This document shows, in pieces, positions 33,188-45,265 of a stretch of 64,000 bases of DNA. The stretch lies in NCBI GenBank assembly GCA_024760905.1, contig CM045729.1, positions 1,206,001-1,270,000 on the forward strand. Reading direction: 5' to 3'. Position 1 is the first letter of the stretch. Each line of letters starts with the position of its first letter. A program made the position numbers and the translations under genes. This stretch comes from Plotosus lineatus. Lineage: Eukaryota; Chordata; Actinopteri; Siluriformes; Plotosidae. Under the pieces are notes generated by a model. That model was not told where the DNA came from. It saw only the letters and a program-made list of their open reading frames with translations, and ran no database searches.

Positions 33188-33543
33188 GTCTGTGTCTTCC
33201 TTTCGGCCTTTCCCCTTTTTTTTACTCGGGAGTCGCCACAGCGAATCATCTGATTCGCACGTTTGATTTGGCAGAGGTTTTTACGTCGGATGCCCTTCCT
33301 GTCACAACCCTTTTTAGCAAGGGACAGAAACACGCTGACGACTTTGCAGCCTACTCTTTACGAAAGTCAGCAATGGTTCTTTTACATGCCTCACACCATA
33401 GACAGTGAGAGACATGGCCCGCCTTTGATAACCCAGTTAGCTGCACTGGGGTGGACAGTGACAACCTTGTGGAGAGTGGGACTCGAACCCCCAACCTTCG
33501 GATCAGCGATCCAGCGCCCTATACCACTAGACCACCACTGCCC
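33188..33543 (-). mobile_element. SINE-A, best-preserved copy
   Basis: Flanking duplication ATTTAATAT (33179-33187, 33544-33552). On the minus strand: GTGGTCTAGTGGTATAGGGC head, GGTTGGGGGTTCGAGTCCCA B-box region, GCAGCTAACTGGGTTATCAA core, AGTAGGCTGCAAAGTCGTCA, GGTTGTGACAGGAAGGGCAT (as in RTE 5' UTR), then CGAATCAGATGATTCGCTGT and GGCGACTCCCGAG...GGCCGAAAGGAAG (as in RTE 3' end). Confidence 0.85.
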
Positions 33544-33552
33544 ATTTAATAT

Positions 33553-34083
33553 ATATTGGCATTATAGTTTTTACAGCAGGAATTCAAGATGACTGTCATA
33601 AATAAACTGTGGATTTAAATAAATATTGTGCTGTTGATTCAGTTTGATGAAACAGTGCCATAGTGATTACATGCTGTGGTCGAGCCTGAAGGTGATTATT
33701 CTTTGCCGAATCAGTGACCCTTCACTCCTGATCAGGTCACTCACATCATCTCCAGTCCACTTCCCTCCATACCCCATTAACTGTGCGTGAATTTAAACTT
33801 GTACATGAGAACATAATGTCTCTTAATCAGCAGCATAAGAAAATGTAACCAAAAAAAAAAAAAAAAATCATGATGAAATCAGTGTGCAGTGTTCTACTGC
33901 TCAATCCTGACAGTGCTGCAGTGTTTCTTATGTTTTGGCTGAGGATTTCCAGATGAAATATGAATGAAGTGAAACATTAAAACAAGATTAAAAATATGGT
34001 TATGAATTGAAAGTTTGTGTTTACACCATATCTTTCTGGCCGCCATCCCACCATGGCTCAGCTGCTGTGTGTGTGTGTGTATG

Positions 34084-34089
<6 letters not shown>
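33553..34089. other. non-coding, no recognised feature
   Basis: A run near 33850; nothing else recognised. Confidence 0.5.
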
Positions 34090-34155
<66 letters not shown>

Positions 34156-34158
34156 GAT
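34090..34158. repeat. (GA)n microsatellite
   Basis: About 33 GA units. Confidence 0.97.
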
Positions 34159-34276
34159 GATGTATGTGAGTGTTTATCAGGAACAGAGTGTAATGTGGTA
34201 ATGTGGATTTGTGACAATTGGTCAAATTCTAAGTTTTATTTCATTATCATGAATCTTAAACTACAAACACTCAAAT

Positions 34277-34279
<3 letters not shown>

Positions 34280-34350
<71 letters not shown>
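34280..34350. repeat. (CA)n microsatellite
   Basis: About 35 CA units. Confidence 0.97.
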
Positions 34351-34356
<6 letters not shown>

Positions 34357-34886
34357 CATAAGTTTGTCAAATAACATCACAAAGCAGCATTATACAGTGA
34401 CATGGTGAAAGTCGGGGCTTACATATAAATACACACACATACTTATAAAAGAATTTAAACATTTCATATAACTCCGACACATCCCAACTGTGATGGTAAG
34501 GTAAAGTAAAAACTCCATCAGTAGATGCAAGGAAGAAACCTTGAGAGGAGCCATCTCCAAAAGGAAAACCCATCCTCACTTTGGTGAAACCATAAAGATA
34601 CAAAACATATACGAGAAAGTACAGTCCAAAACGTTGTCCGGTTGGTTCTACAACTCTAAGTCCTAAATAATTGTGGGGAAAAGAGGTAAGATTACCAGCA
34701 GTGAAAAGTCATGTTCACAGTCTGTTAGTGCACATCTGGATCTATTTAGTGCTTCATCAGAAGGAGGGAGGGGCTTCCAAGATGAGAATTCTAGTGAACA
34801 TCAGTATACCAGGACAGATCACAGGACTCAAAAAGTGGAAAATTAGGATCACCGACATCATAGAAGGAGAATGTGTACCTGAACAG

Positions 34887-34898
<12 letters not shown>
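34351..34898. other. probable dispersed repeat, family not assigned
   Basis: The GAAGAAACCTTGAGAGGAG...AAAACCCATCC wording at 34530-34580 recurs widely in fish genomes from memory, but I cannot name the element. No intact frame. Confidence 0.3.

Positions 34899-34962
<64 letters not shown>
34899..34962. repeat. (GA)n microsatellite
   Basis: About 32 GA units. Confidence 0.97.
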
Positions 34963-34964
<2 letters not shown>

Positions 34965-35159
34965 ACTCATAGTCGTGTAATGTAAATAGAAGATTTTCTT
35001 TTACTTCTGAGTGCTGCAGGGACTCCGCCATGACTGGCTATGGCAGCAGAACTAAAAGAAAGAGAACCTGAAGGAAGACAGACAAGAGGGCACCTGTGGC
35101 ATTGTTAAATGGACCTGGGTGCGCATGTAGAGTGGGGGAGTGACAGCATCCTAACATCA
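34963..35159. other. no recognised feature
   Basis: Short stretch between the GA repeat and the LINE fragment. Confidence 0.4.
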
Positions 35160-36080
35160 CAGTTTACCAGAACTTTCTATCCCTGAGACCCCAGATCTGA
35201 TCCTTTACATAATAAGAGCCGTTTAACTAAATGTTCCACTAAACAAGTGAGTTCTCATCCTCTCATTAAAAACAGAGACTGTGTCTGAGTCTCGAGCATT
35301 AACTGGAAGGTTATTCCATAATTATGGGGCTTTGTAAGAGAAGCTCCGCCCTCTGCAGTCGGCTTCAATATTTGATGTATCACTACGTATCTTGTGCCTT
35401 TTTATATAAGGGGATGTGTCCAATCCTAAACGGCAATGAGTTCACTAAGTTAATGTGGGGCGAGACCATTAAGTGGTTTATGGGTTAAAAGTCGTATTTT
35501 ATATTCGATGTGAAATGTACTTGGGAGCTAGTGCAGTATAAACATGGGCCGGGTGATATGCTCATGTCTTCTGGTTCTAGTAACGACTCTCGCTGCAGCA
35601 TTCTGGACTAACTGCAGCTTGTTTATGCTCCTATTAGAACAGTCAGACAGTAACACATCACAATAATCCAATCACACTGACACAAGTACGATTATCTACA
35701 CAGCTTCCAATGAAAGATCAGCATCAATAATCACTCCAAGGTCCTTTAATGCTACACATGATGAGACCGAAACGCCATCCAAACTTATTACATCATCAGA
35801 AACCTTATTTCTATTTGCCTGAGATCCGAGTACAAGAACTTCTGTCCTATCAGAATTTAAAAGGAGGAAGTTAGGAAGCATTCTAATGACCTTTCCGCAT
35901 TTTTCAACTTTATTAAGCTGATGTTTCTCATGTGGCTTTGCTGAAATATATAGCTATGTATCATCAGCATGACACTGAAAGCCAATACCATGATCACAAA
36001 TTATATTACCCCAAGGGGACATACATAGAGAAAAGCAACAGGCCTAGGACAACACCTTGTGGAAAATCAAACTCAACTTT
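35160..36080 (-). mobile_element. L2-like LINE fragment, RT C-terminal part
   Basis: Minus strand: LNSDRTEVLVLGSQANRNKV and ALKDLGVIIDADLS (35881-35696), then QNAAARVVTRTRRHEHITRP (about 35560-35610), the LLTHKPLNGLAPH region, and LWNNLPVNARDSDTVSVF near 35300. This is the post-catalytic part of an L2/CR1-group RT with stops; palm and endonuclease are missing. Confidence 0.65.
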
Positions 36081-36214
36081 AAAACGTACAGAAAAATCAC
36101 CATTTACATCTATTTGAAAGTGGCATCACAGGAAATCTTCACACACACAGACACACACACACACACACACAAACACACAGTTTCTTATTAGCGATCAGGC
36201 AGAAGTCAATATTT

Positions 36215-36390
36215 TAACCAAAGAGACGATTCATGGACCAAAGAGACGATTCATGGATGTGGTGAAGGAGGACATGAAGGTCGTTGGTGTAAGAGAGAAA
36301 GATGCAAAGGATAGGGTGAGATGGAGGCAGATGATTCGCTGTGGCGACCCCTGAAGGGAAAAGCCGAAAGGAAAAGAAGAAGAAGAAGAA
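36215..36390 (+). mobile_element. RTE copy H, 176 bp, exact target duplication
   Basis: Only the last ~170 bp of RTE, bounded by exact 14-bp AGAAGTCAATATTT (36201-36214 and 36387-36400; the right copy shares its first bases with the GAA tail). The 5' edge contains a 20-bp unit ACCAAAGAGACGATTCATGG twice in tandem (36217-36236, 36237-36256), of which other RTE copies have one. Confidence 0.9.
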
Positions 36391-36400
36391 GTCAATATTT

Positions 36401-37209
<809 letters not shown>

Positions 37210-38086
37210 AGAATATCACAGACCTCCTGCTGAACCTCCTGCAGTTTCCTTACTGGGTTAGCAGGTCGGGGAACAACACAGTCAACATGGGGTCTGCACT
37301 CCATCCTGCATCAGCTTGACTTCCCAGGGACATATGCAGGATCATATGCAGGAGTAGGAGTATCACATCAAGCATGGAGTCCTTCAGCACTGAACCCTCT
37401 CAGAGATGCATTCTCCCGATGCTGCGGTTCTCCCTCTATACTAATGGCGATGACTGTACCTTGGGGAACCCCTCAGCAAAACTCCTGACTTTTGCAGACA
37501 ACACCACTGTCATTGGTCTGTTTATGGACAGTGATACCCACTAAAGACTGTAGAGATGACAGTAGACTTCAGGATAATCCCTCCAATACTTCCACCCCTT
37601 TCCATCCTCAGTAACACAGTGTCTACCATGGACATCTTCAGGTTTCTGGAAACTACATAAAAACACTGTAAAGAAGAATGCCCAGCAAAGGTTGTATTTC
37701 CTGCAAAAATTCAAGAAATTTAACGTGCCATAGAAGCTGCTGATCACTTTCGAGGACACCACCGTACAGTTTCTCCTCTGTGTATCCATCACTGACTGGC
37801 TTGGATCAACCACTAAACTGCAGAGGATCAGACTGCAAAGGACAATGAGGTCTGCAGAGAGGATCATTGGGGCTGTTCTGCCCTCCATCTAGGATTTGTA
37901 CTGGTTTAGAGTCAGAAATGGGGCAAGTAGCATGTCATGCTACCTCCTCACATTCCGCAAATTCTACAACTTGCTCCCCTCCAAAAGCTGTTATAGAGCC
38001 CTATGTACCAAGAGTGCCTGGTACAGACATAGTTGTTTCTCCAGTCAGTATCAGGAATCCACCGTGATAACAACCAAATGTAGACA
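37210..38086 (+). mobile_element. LINE fragment of the LINE-N type, RT second half
   Basis: The plus strand reads, across frames, RCILSPMLRFSLYTNGDDCT, LLTFADNTTVIGL (FADD box as FADN), DFRIIPPILPPL, IFRFLETT, then degraded C-terminal sequence near 37850-38080. Stops throughout. It adjoins the left end of the Tc1 element at 38087. Confidence 0.65.
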
Positions 38087-38476
38087 TACAGTGGTATGAA
38101 AAAGTATCTGAACCTTTTGGAATTTCTCACATTTCTGCATAAAATCACCATCAAATGTGATCTGATCTTTGTCAAAATCACATAGATGAAAAAACAGTGT
38201 CTAAACAGTGTCTGCTTTAACTAAAACCACCCAAACATTTATAGGTTTTCGTATTTTAATGAGGATAGCATGCAAACAATGACAGAAGGGGTAGGAATAA
38301 GTAACTGAACCCTCTGCCTAAGGAGACTTAAAGAGCAATTGAAACCAATTTTTACCAAACAACTTAAGTCAGGTGTGTGCCCAATCACTGATGAGTGGCT
38401 TAAAGCTGCCCTGCCCACTATAAAACACACACCTGGTAAGAAATGTCGTGATGAGAAGCATTGTCTGATGTGCACC

Positions 38477-41400
38477 ATGGCTCGCTCAAAAGAGCTGTCT
38501 GAAGACCTGCGGTCAAGAATTGTTGATTTGTATAATAATAATAATAATAATAATACATTTTATTTATATGGCGCCTTTCTCAGCACTCAAGGTCGCCTCA
38601 CATCATAAAAACAGTAATAAAACATTCAAATAAAATACAATCAACATATTCAATATAAACAGACAGTTAAATACAGTTAAAATATTTACATGACAGTGCA
38701 GTTGTGGTTACAGTGAGTATGCAAGTTTGAACAGGTGAGTTTTGAGTCTGGATTTGAAGAGTGGGAATGTGTCTATATTGCGGAGATCGGGAGGAAGAGA
38801 ATTCCAGAGCTGGGGAGCAGAGCAGCTGATAGCTCTGCTCCCCACAGTGACAAGGCGGGCTGAAGGAACAGAGAGATGGAGCGAAGAAGAGGAGCGAAGA
38901 GAGCGAGCAGAAGTGGCAATGTGGAAGAGGTCAGAGAGATATGGAGGAGCAAGGTCATGAATAGCTTTGAATGTGTGGAGCAGGATTTTGTATTGAATAC
39001 GGTATGTAATGGGGAGCCAGTGTAGCTGTTGTAGGATGGGAGTGATATGGTGGGTGGAGGGGGTGCGTGTGATGATTCGGGCTGCTGAGTTCTGTACCAG
39101 TTGTAGTTTATGGAGAGTTTTATGAGGAAGGCCGAAGAAGAGAGAATTACAATAGTCCAGACCTGTAGTGGCGGGCTGTGGACCAGGATGGCGGTGGACT
39201 GAGGAGTGAGGGAGGGACGGAGGCGGTGGATGTTACGAAGGTGAAAGTATGCTGAGCGGGTGACAGAGTTGATTTGGGAGGTGAAGGAAAGGGTGCCATC
39301 GAGGATGACACCCAGACTCTTGACCTGCCGGGAGGGGAGAGATGGAGGAACCGTCGATGAGAATAGAGAAATTATTGATTTTACTTAGGGTGGATTTGGT
39401 GCCAGTGAGGGAGGAGTTCAGTTTATTGCTGTTAAGTTTGAGGAAATTTGAGGTGAACCAGGACTTTATTTCATGGATGCAGAGGAGAAGGGAGGAGGGA
39501 GGAGTGTGGTGCTGGGTTTGCTGGAGAGGTAGAGCTGGGTGTCATCCGCATAGCAGTGAAAATGGATGTGATGTTTTGAAAAATGTGACCGAGGGGAAGG
39601 AGATAGATGATGAAAAGGAGGGGACCTAGGACAGAACCTGAGGAACACCGGTGGTGATGGGGACAGGATCAGAGGAGAAAGATTTAAGTTGGACAAACTG
39701 AGTGCGGTTGGAAAGATAAGAGAATGAAACCAGAAAGAACAGAGCCAGAAATACCAATACTAGAGAGTCTATTGAGGAGGATGGAATGTGAGATGGTGTC
39801 AAATGCAGAGCTGAGGTCAAGCAGGAGGAAGATGGATAATGAACCGGAGTCAGCAGCGAGAGAAGGTCATTTGTGATTTTGAGAAGAGCTGTTTCAGTGC
39901 TATGGAGGGGACGGAAGCCAGATTGGAAAGCGTTCATAGAGGTTATTGGAGGACAGATGAAGAATTGAGTTGGGGAATAGACTGTTTTTTCAAGAAGTTT
40001 AGAAATGAATGGAAGATTTGAGATAGGGCGGAAGTTATTGAGGTCGGAGGGATCTGAACCAGGTTTTTTTGAGGATGGGAGTAACAGCAGCAGTTTTAAG
40101 GGAAGAGGGGACAGTTGCAGTGGTGAGGGAGGAGGGGGGTATGTTGGTAATAAGAGGGACAAGAGTAGGAAGAACAGATTTAATGAGAACAGTAGGAAGA
40201 GGTCAAGAGAACAAGAGGAGGATTTAGATTGGAGAATAAGGGTGGAAACTTCACTGATGGAGGGTAAGGAAAAAGGATGAAAAAGGGATACCGGAGAAGA
40301 GTGATATAGTCATAGGTGGAGATGGAGGAAGGGGAGTGAGCTGCTGGTGGATGGATTGAATTTTGGTGATAAAGAATGCGGCCAGGAGGTATTGCAAAAA
40401 TCAGAGGAATAAAGATGAGATGGAAGAGGGTCTGAGGGTTTGGAGAAGATATTGAGGAGGGAGAAAAGAGTCTTGGTATTACCTGCATTTGAGGTTATTA
40501 GGTTGGAGTAATATGTGGATTTGGCTTTGATGATAGAGTTTTTATAGAGGAGAATGTGGTTATTGTACATTTGTTTATGTATAGCGAGTCCGGTTTTCTT
40601 GCTAAGTCTCTCCAGTTGACGGCCTTTTGATTTTAACTGTCTTAGTGTAAAGTTATATAAAATAAAGCTGGGAAAGGATACAAAACCATCTCTAAAAGTC
40701 TGGATGTTCATCAATCGACAGTCAGAGAAGTTGTCTACAAATGGAGAGAGTTTGGCACTGTTGCTTCTCTCCCAAGGAGTGGCCGTCCACCAAAGATGAT
40801 GCCAAGAGTTCAGCGCAGAATACTCAGACAGGTAAAAAAAAAAAAAAAAAACCTAGAGTGTCTGCTAAAGACTTACAGAAATCACTGGCACAGTCCAATA
40901 TCTCTGTGCACACATCAACTATATATAAAACAAAGGCCAAGAACGGTGTTTATGGGAGGACTCCAAGGAGGAAGCCACTGCTGTCTTAAAAAAAAAAAAA
41001 AACATTGTTGCTCATTTTAATGTTCGCAAAAAGGCACTTGGAAACTCCACAGAAGTTTTGGCAAAATATTTTGTGGACTGATGAAACCAAAGTTGAATTG
41101 TTTGGGAGGAACACACAATGTCATGTGTGAAGGAAAAATGGAACAGCTCACCAACATCAACACCTTATCCCCACCGTGAAGCATGGAGGAGGGTGCATCA
41201 TGATTTGGGGCTGTTTTGCTGCTTCGGGGCCTGGACAACTTGCAATCATTAATGGAAAAATTAATTCAAAAGTTTATCAGGATGTTTTGCAGGAAAACTT
41301 GAGGCCATCTTTTAAACAGTTGAAGCTAAAAAGAGGATGGATGCTGCAACAAGATAATGATCCAAAACACAGAAGTAAATCAACTTCAGAATGATTTCAG

Positions 41401-41680
41401 AAGAACAAAATACATGTTCTGGAGTGGCCAAGTCAAAATCCAGACTTGAACCCTATTGAGATGATGTGGCATGACCTCAAGACAGTGATTCATGCCTGAC
41501 ATCCCAGGAATCTGACTGAACTACAGCAGTTTTGAAAAGAAAAATGGGCCAAGATTAGTCCTGATTGACGTGCCAGACTGATCTGCAGCTACGGGAAGCA
41601 TCTGGTTGAAGTTTTTGCTACCAAAGGGGGTGGCACAAAATATCAAATGTGATGGTTCAGTTACTTATTCCTCCCTCTTC
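38477..41680 (+). pseudogene. Tc1 transposase, split by LINE and frame-broken
   Basis: Start MARSKELSEDLRSRIVDLY at 38477-38535 is interrupted by the LINE and resumes at 40661 with AGKGYKTISKSLDVHQSTVR and SLPRSGRPPKMMPRVQRRIL (paired helix-turn-helix region). The catalytic part: WTDETKVELFG, VKHGGGCIMIWGCFA, DNDPKHRSKSTSE and [13 protein letters not shown]. Several stops, plus A-run expansions at 40833-40850 and 40988-41001, disable it. Confidence 0.85.
38537..40660 (-). mobile_element. L2-like LINE inserted in the Tc1 element
   Basis: The 3' end is at 38537 with an (AAT)n tail. Minus strand upwards: LWNSL-type C-terminus near 38800, the [13 protein letters not shown] region near 39080, [19 protein letters not shown] (39696-39466), KKPGSDPSDLNNFRPISNLP, FQSGFRPLHSTETALLKI and GVPQVLS (40162-39626), and an upstream linker (40714-40310). 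It is 5' truncated, lacking the endonuclease. No clear duplication, as both flanks are TATAA-like. Confidence 0.8.
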
Positions 41681-41822
41681 TGTCATTGTTTGCATGCTAT
41701 CCTCATTAAAATATGAAAACCTATAAATGTTTGGGTGGTTTTAGTTAATGCAGACACTGTTTTTTCATCTATGTGATTTTGACAAAGATCAGATGCAGAA
41801 ATGTGAGAAATTCCAAAAGGTT

Positions 41823-41859
<37 letters not shown>

Positions 41860-42034
41860 CCACTGTATGTGTCTGTCCACTGCCCTATGTCAGGAACACA
41901 GGATACCAGTTTGAACTCAGTGTTGGTGACATTTTCTGCACTGTATTATTTTGAACTATACTATTCACCTCTTATCATTATACACTGTGAATTTGCATTT
42001 TTGCACATATCTCCTGACAGTCTATTACTTATTT

Positions 42035-42340
42035 GCAGCAGAGTGGTATAGTGGTTAGAACATCCACCTCACATCAAGAAGTTCCTGGGTTTGATTTCCA
42101 GTTCGGGTGCTTCTGTGTAGAGTTTCCATAGTCCAAAATATGCACATTAATGGGCTATTCTAAATGACTTCTATGTGTGAATGTGAATGTGGATGTTTGT
42201 GTTGCCCTAGCGATGACCTGGCAAGCTATCCAGGCTGTACCCCACCTTTGCCCAGAGTCGGCTGAGATTTTTGTCAGCCTCTCCGCAACCCTAATTTGAA
42301 TTAAGCGGTTCAGAAAATGAATGAATATTTACCTGAGTTT
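42035..42340 (+). mobile_element. SINE-B, full module order
   Basis: GTGGTATAGTGGTTAGAACA head, CCTGGGTTTGATTTCCAG B-box region, TGTGTAGAGTTTCCATAGTC, short GTG-rich centre, GCGATGACCTGGCAAGC, AGTCGGCTGAGA and AATTAAGCGGTTCAGAAAAT with (GAAT) tail. tRNA-derived by its head; partner LINE not identified. Confidence 0.65.
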
Positions 42341-42420
42341 GAGGCAAAAGCTACATACATTTTCTCTGTACTGTGAGTGATATAAAGCAGGTAACTTGTT
42401 TGTTTATATATTTATATATA

Positions 42421-43784
42421 CACTAGTCCTCAAAAATTAGCATATTGTGATAAAGTTCATTATTTTATGTAATGTATTGATAAATATCAAACTTTCATAT
42501 ATTTTAGATTCATTGCACACCAACTGAAATATTTCAGGTCTTTTATTGTTTTAATACTGATGATTTTGGCATACAGCTCATGAAAACCCAAAATTCCTAT
42601 CTCAAAAAATTAGCATATCATGAAAAGGTAGTCTAAACGAGCTATTAACCTAATCATCTGAATCAACAAATTATCTCTAAACACCTACAAAAGATTCCTG
42701 AGGCTTTTAAAAACTCCCAGCCTGGTTCATTACTCAATCATGGGTAAGACTGCCGACCTGACTGCTGTCCACAAAGCCATCATTGACACCCTCAAACAAG
42801 AGGGTAAGACACAGAAAGAAATCTCTGAGCGAATAAGCTGTTCCCAGAGTGCTGTATCAAGACACCTCAGTGGGACTTCTCTGGGAAGGAAAAAGTGAAA
42901 GAAGGGCCGATTCCAGACCTTGGGGGACCTGTGTAAACAGTGAACTGAGTCTGGAGTAGAAACATCCAGAGCCACTGTGCACAAGCCACTTTTGAACCAG
43001 AGTCTGGAGGAAGACTGGAGAGAGGAAATGCCAAAATGCCTGATGTCCAGTGTCAAGTACCCACATTCAGTGATGGTCTCGGGTGCCATGTCAGCTGCTG
43101 GTGTTGGTCCACTGTGTTGTATCAAGGGCAGCATCAATGCAGCTAGCTATCAGGATATTTTGGCGCACTTCAAGCTTCCATCTGGTGAAAAGCTTCATAA
43201 AGATTTCATTTTTCAGCACGACCTGGCACCTGCTCACAGTGCCAAAGCCACTGCTAAATGGTTTACTGACCATGGTATTACTGTGCTCAATTGGCCTGCC
43301 AACTCTCCTGACCTGAAGCCCATAGAGAATCTGTGGGATATTGTGAAGAGAAAGTTGAGCGACACCAGACCCAACACTGTGGATGAGCTTAAGGCTGCTA
43401 TCGAAGCATCCTGGGCCTCCATAACACCTCAGCAGTGCCACAGGCTGATTGCCTCCATGTCACGCCGCATTGAAGCAGTCATTTCTGTAAAACGATTCCC
43501 GACCAAGTATTGAGTGCAGAACTGAACATAATTATTTGAAGGTTGACTTTTTTGTATTAAAAACACTTTTTTTATTGGTCAGGTTAAATATGGTAATTTT
43601 TTGAGATAGGGATTTTTGTTTTTTCTTTACTTTTTTGCCAGAATTATCAATATTAAAACAATAAAAGGCTTGAACTACATCAGTTGTGTGTAATGAATCT
43701 AAAATATATGAAAGTCTAATGTTTCTCAGTACATTACAGAAAATAATGAACTTTATCACAATATGCTAATTTTTTGAGAAGGAC

Positions 43785-43789
<5 letters not shown>
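42421..43789 (+). mobile_element. second Tc1-like element (DD34E), 1.37 kb
   Basis: Ends CACTAGTCCTCAAAAATTAG and CTAATTTTTTGAGAAGGACC...AGTG are inverted, with similarity continuing about 200 bp on each side. The left flank is TA; the right flank runs into a GT microsatellite, so the TA duplication is not visible there. The length fits a Tc1-like element with a small internal loss. Confidence 0.85.
42740..43513 (+). pseudogene. DD34E transposase, N-terminal half damaged
   Basis: ATG at 42740 (MGKTADLTAVHKAIIDTLKQ, KEISERISCSQSAVSRHLSG: helix-turn-helix) runs 52 codons to TGA 42896-42898. The same frame reopens and is clean from 42977 to 43513, with SVMVSGAMSA, FIFQHDLAPAHSAKA, NWPANSPDLKPIENLWDIVK and the C-terminus. 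The second Asp and the Glu are 34 residues apart. The region with the first catalytic Asp is missing between about 42960 and 43040. Inactive. Confidence 0.85.

Positions 43790-43852
<63 letters not shown>
43785..43852. repeat. (GT)n(TA)n at the right end of the Tc1-like element
   Basis: About 20 GT units then about 13 TA units. Confidence 0.95.
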
Positions 43853-43856
<4 letters not shown>

Positions 43857-44289
43857 ATGACAAGATCAGCAAACAAGTGCATATGCACTTATGTGAATGC
43901 CTCTCTTGATACAAATGTAACATTGAATTTACATGATGGTGACGTTTAACAGTCAAAACTAATTTTCAAGGAAATTAACATGATAACAAAGAACTTATAT
44001 GATATTAATATATTTGTTTACAAATTTGACTAAACGATCATTTTGAACAAAAGGTGTGATGGTATAGTATACTTGCAGTTGGAGTCTGCTAATAGTGATA
44101 TGAACATAAATCCTTAATTTATTGAAATCATTGAATTTCGATTATAAATTGGTGAACTCTTGCTTCCATTGTTTGCAAACGACAGACTGAACGTGCCCCT
44201 TCTTCCCAGTTCAGTTTTATATATATATATATATATATAAAATCGTGAGTGTCAGCACCTGCCACACATTTAACGAACATAACATCTGA
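43853..44289. other. AT-rich; short (TA)n at 44218-44239
   Basis: No gene or repeat family recognised. Confidence 0.5.
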
Positions 44290-44655
44290 ATGGGCGTTTT
44301 GAATGCAAAGTCTGACCAACTTGTATCATAACAACAAGGCTCAAGCAATCTGTAGCCTGGGACAGGACAACAAACTCAAAGAATCTCCTGGAGATACCAA
44401 CCACCCGAACGCACACCATGACCGTTCATTTGAGAAAGCGGGCCCAATACTGTGGAACAGGGGACTAATCCATGTCAGATCCCAAGTGAACATATACACG
44501 TTCAAGTCACAACTTAAAACACATATGTTCACACTTGCCTACCATGCCTATCAATAAGTTCTCAGACTCATCCCCAGTGAGTGGCATGTGCCAGAATTAG
44601 CGCTATATAAATATTTGTATGTATGTATGTATGTATGTATGTATGTATGTATATG
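44290..44655 (+). mobile_element. LINE 3' end fragment with (TGTA)n tail
   Basis: Frame 44303-44557 ends FEKAGPILWNRG, FKSQLKTHMFTLAY: the final residues of a CR1/L2-group ORF2. Then GCGCTATATAAATATTTG and a (TATG)n tail at 44612-44651, a typical LINE terminus. Confidence 0.65.
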
Positions 44656-44841
44656 CTTCACTATTGTCAAGATTTATTTCTGTCAATATATTAGTTGTTC
44701 TTGGATTGACAGTGGGCCGTACTGAGTGTGGATTTTCTACTCTTGATTGTTGAGTAAAATAATCATTTAATGTTTAAGTTATATCTTGTAAGTCATCATG
44801 CATTTAACTATTCAAAATCAAAAGAGGAAAAGGATTGTTAC
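44656..44841. other. no recognised feature
   Basis: Short AT-rich stretch. Confidence 0.45.
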
Positions 44842-45265
44842 AATGCAGCCATGAGGGGGGGGGGGGTAATGCAGCCATGAGGGGGGGGGGGGGGGGGGAC
44901 AAGCCGGGCCCAAGCCCGGATAAATGCAGAGAGTTGTGACAGGAAGGGCATCCGGGGTAAAACTTCTGCCAAAATTCTCATGGAAATGATCAAAACGAAA
45001 GTCATACCGGATTGGTCGAGGTCCGGGTTAACAACGACCGCCATCAGTGCTGTTAACCAAGAGGGTGCTGGTGGAAATTGGACTACTGTTGGTCAGAGAA
45101 GGAGAGGCAGGAGGTGTGTCCGTAGGCGAAGAGAGAAGAGGAAAGGCGTGAGTCTAGTACTGAGAGTAGGGACTTTGAATGTTGGAACTATGAAAGAAAA
45201 AGGTAGAGAGCTGGCTGACATGATGCAGAGGAGGAAAGTGGACATACTGTGTGTCCAGGAGACCA
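44842..45265 (+). mobile_element. RTE copy I, 5' end only, terminus doubled
   Basis: The RTE start AATGCAGCCATGAGGGGG occurs twice in tandem (44842 and 44868), each followed by a G run (about 12 and 18 G). The rest of the 5' UTR and the first ~70 codons (VGTLNVGTM, DILCVQETR) follow to 45265, where a Harbinger end begins. Having a 5' end without a 3' end is the reverse of ordinary truncation and points to later breakage. Confidence 0.85.

Larger units (their letters stand above)
38089..41865 (+). mobile_element. Tc1-like element with ~220-bp inverted repeats
   Basis: Begins CAGTGGTATGAAAAAG (38089) and ends ...ATACCACTG (41865), flanked by TA on both sides (38087-38088, 41866-41867). The inverted repeats extend about 220 bp inward (to ~38312 and from ~41646). 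The body carries a Tc1-type transposase remnant and an L2-like LINE at 38537-40660, so the element without the insert would be about 1.65 kb, normal for Tc1. The right inverted repeat has a ~30-T run (41826-41856) where the left has GAAAAAG. Confidence 0.9.
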
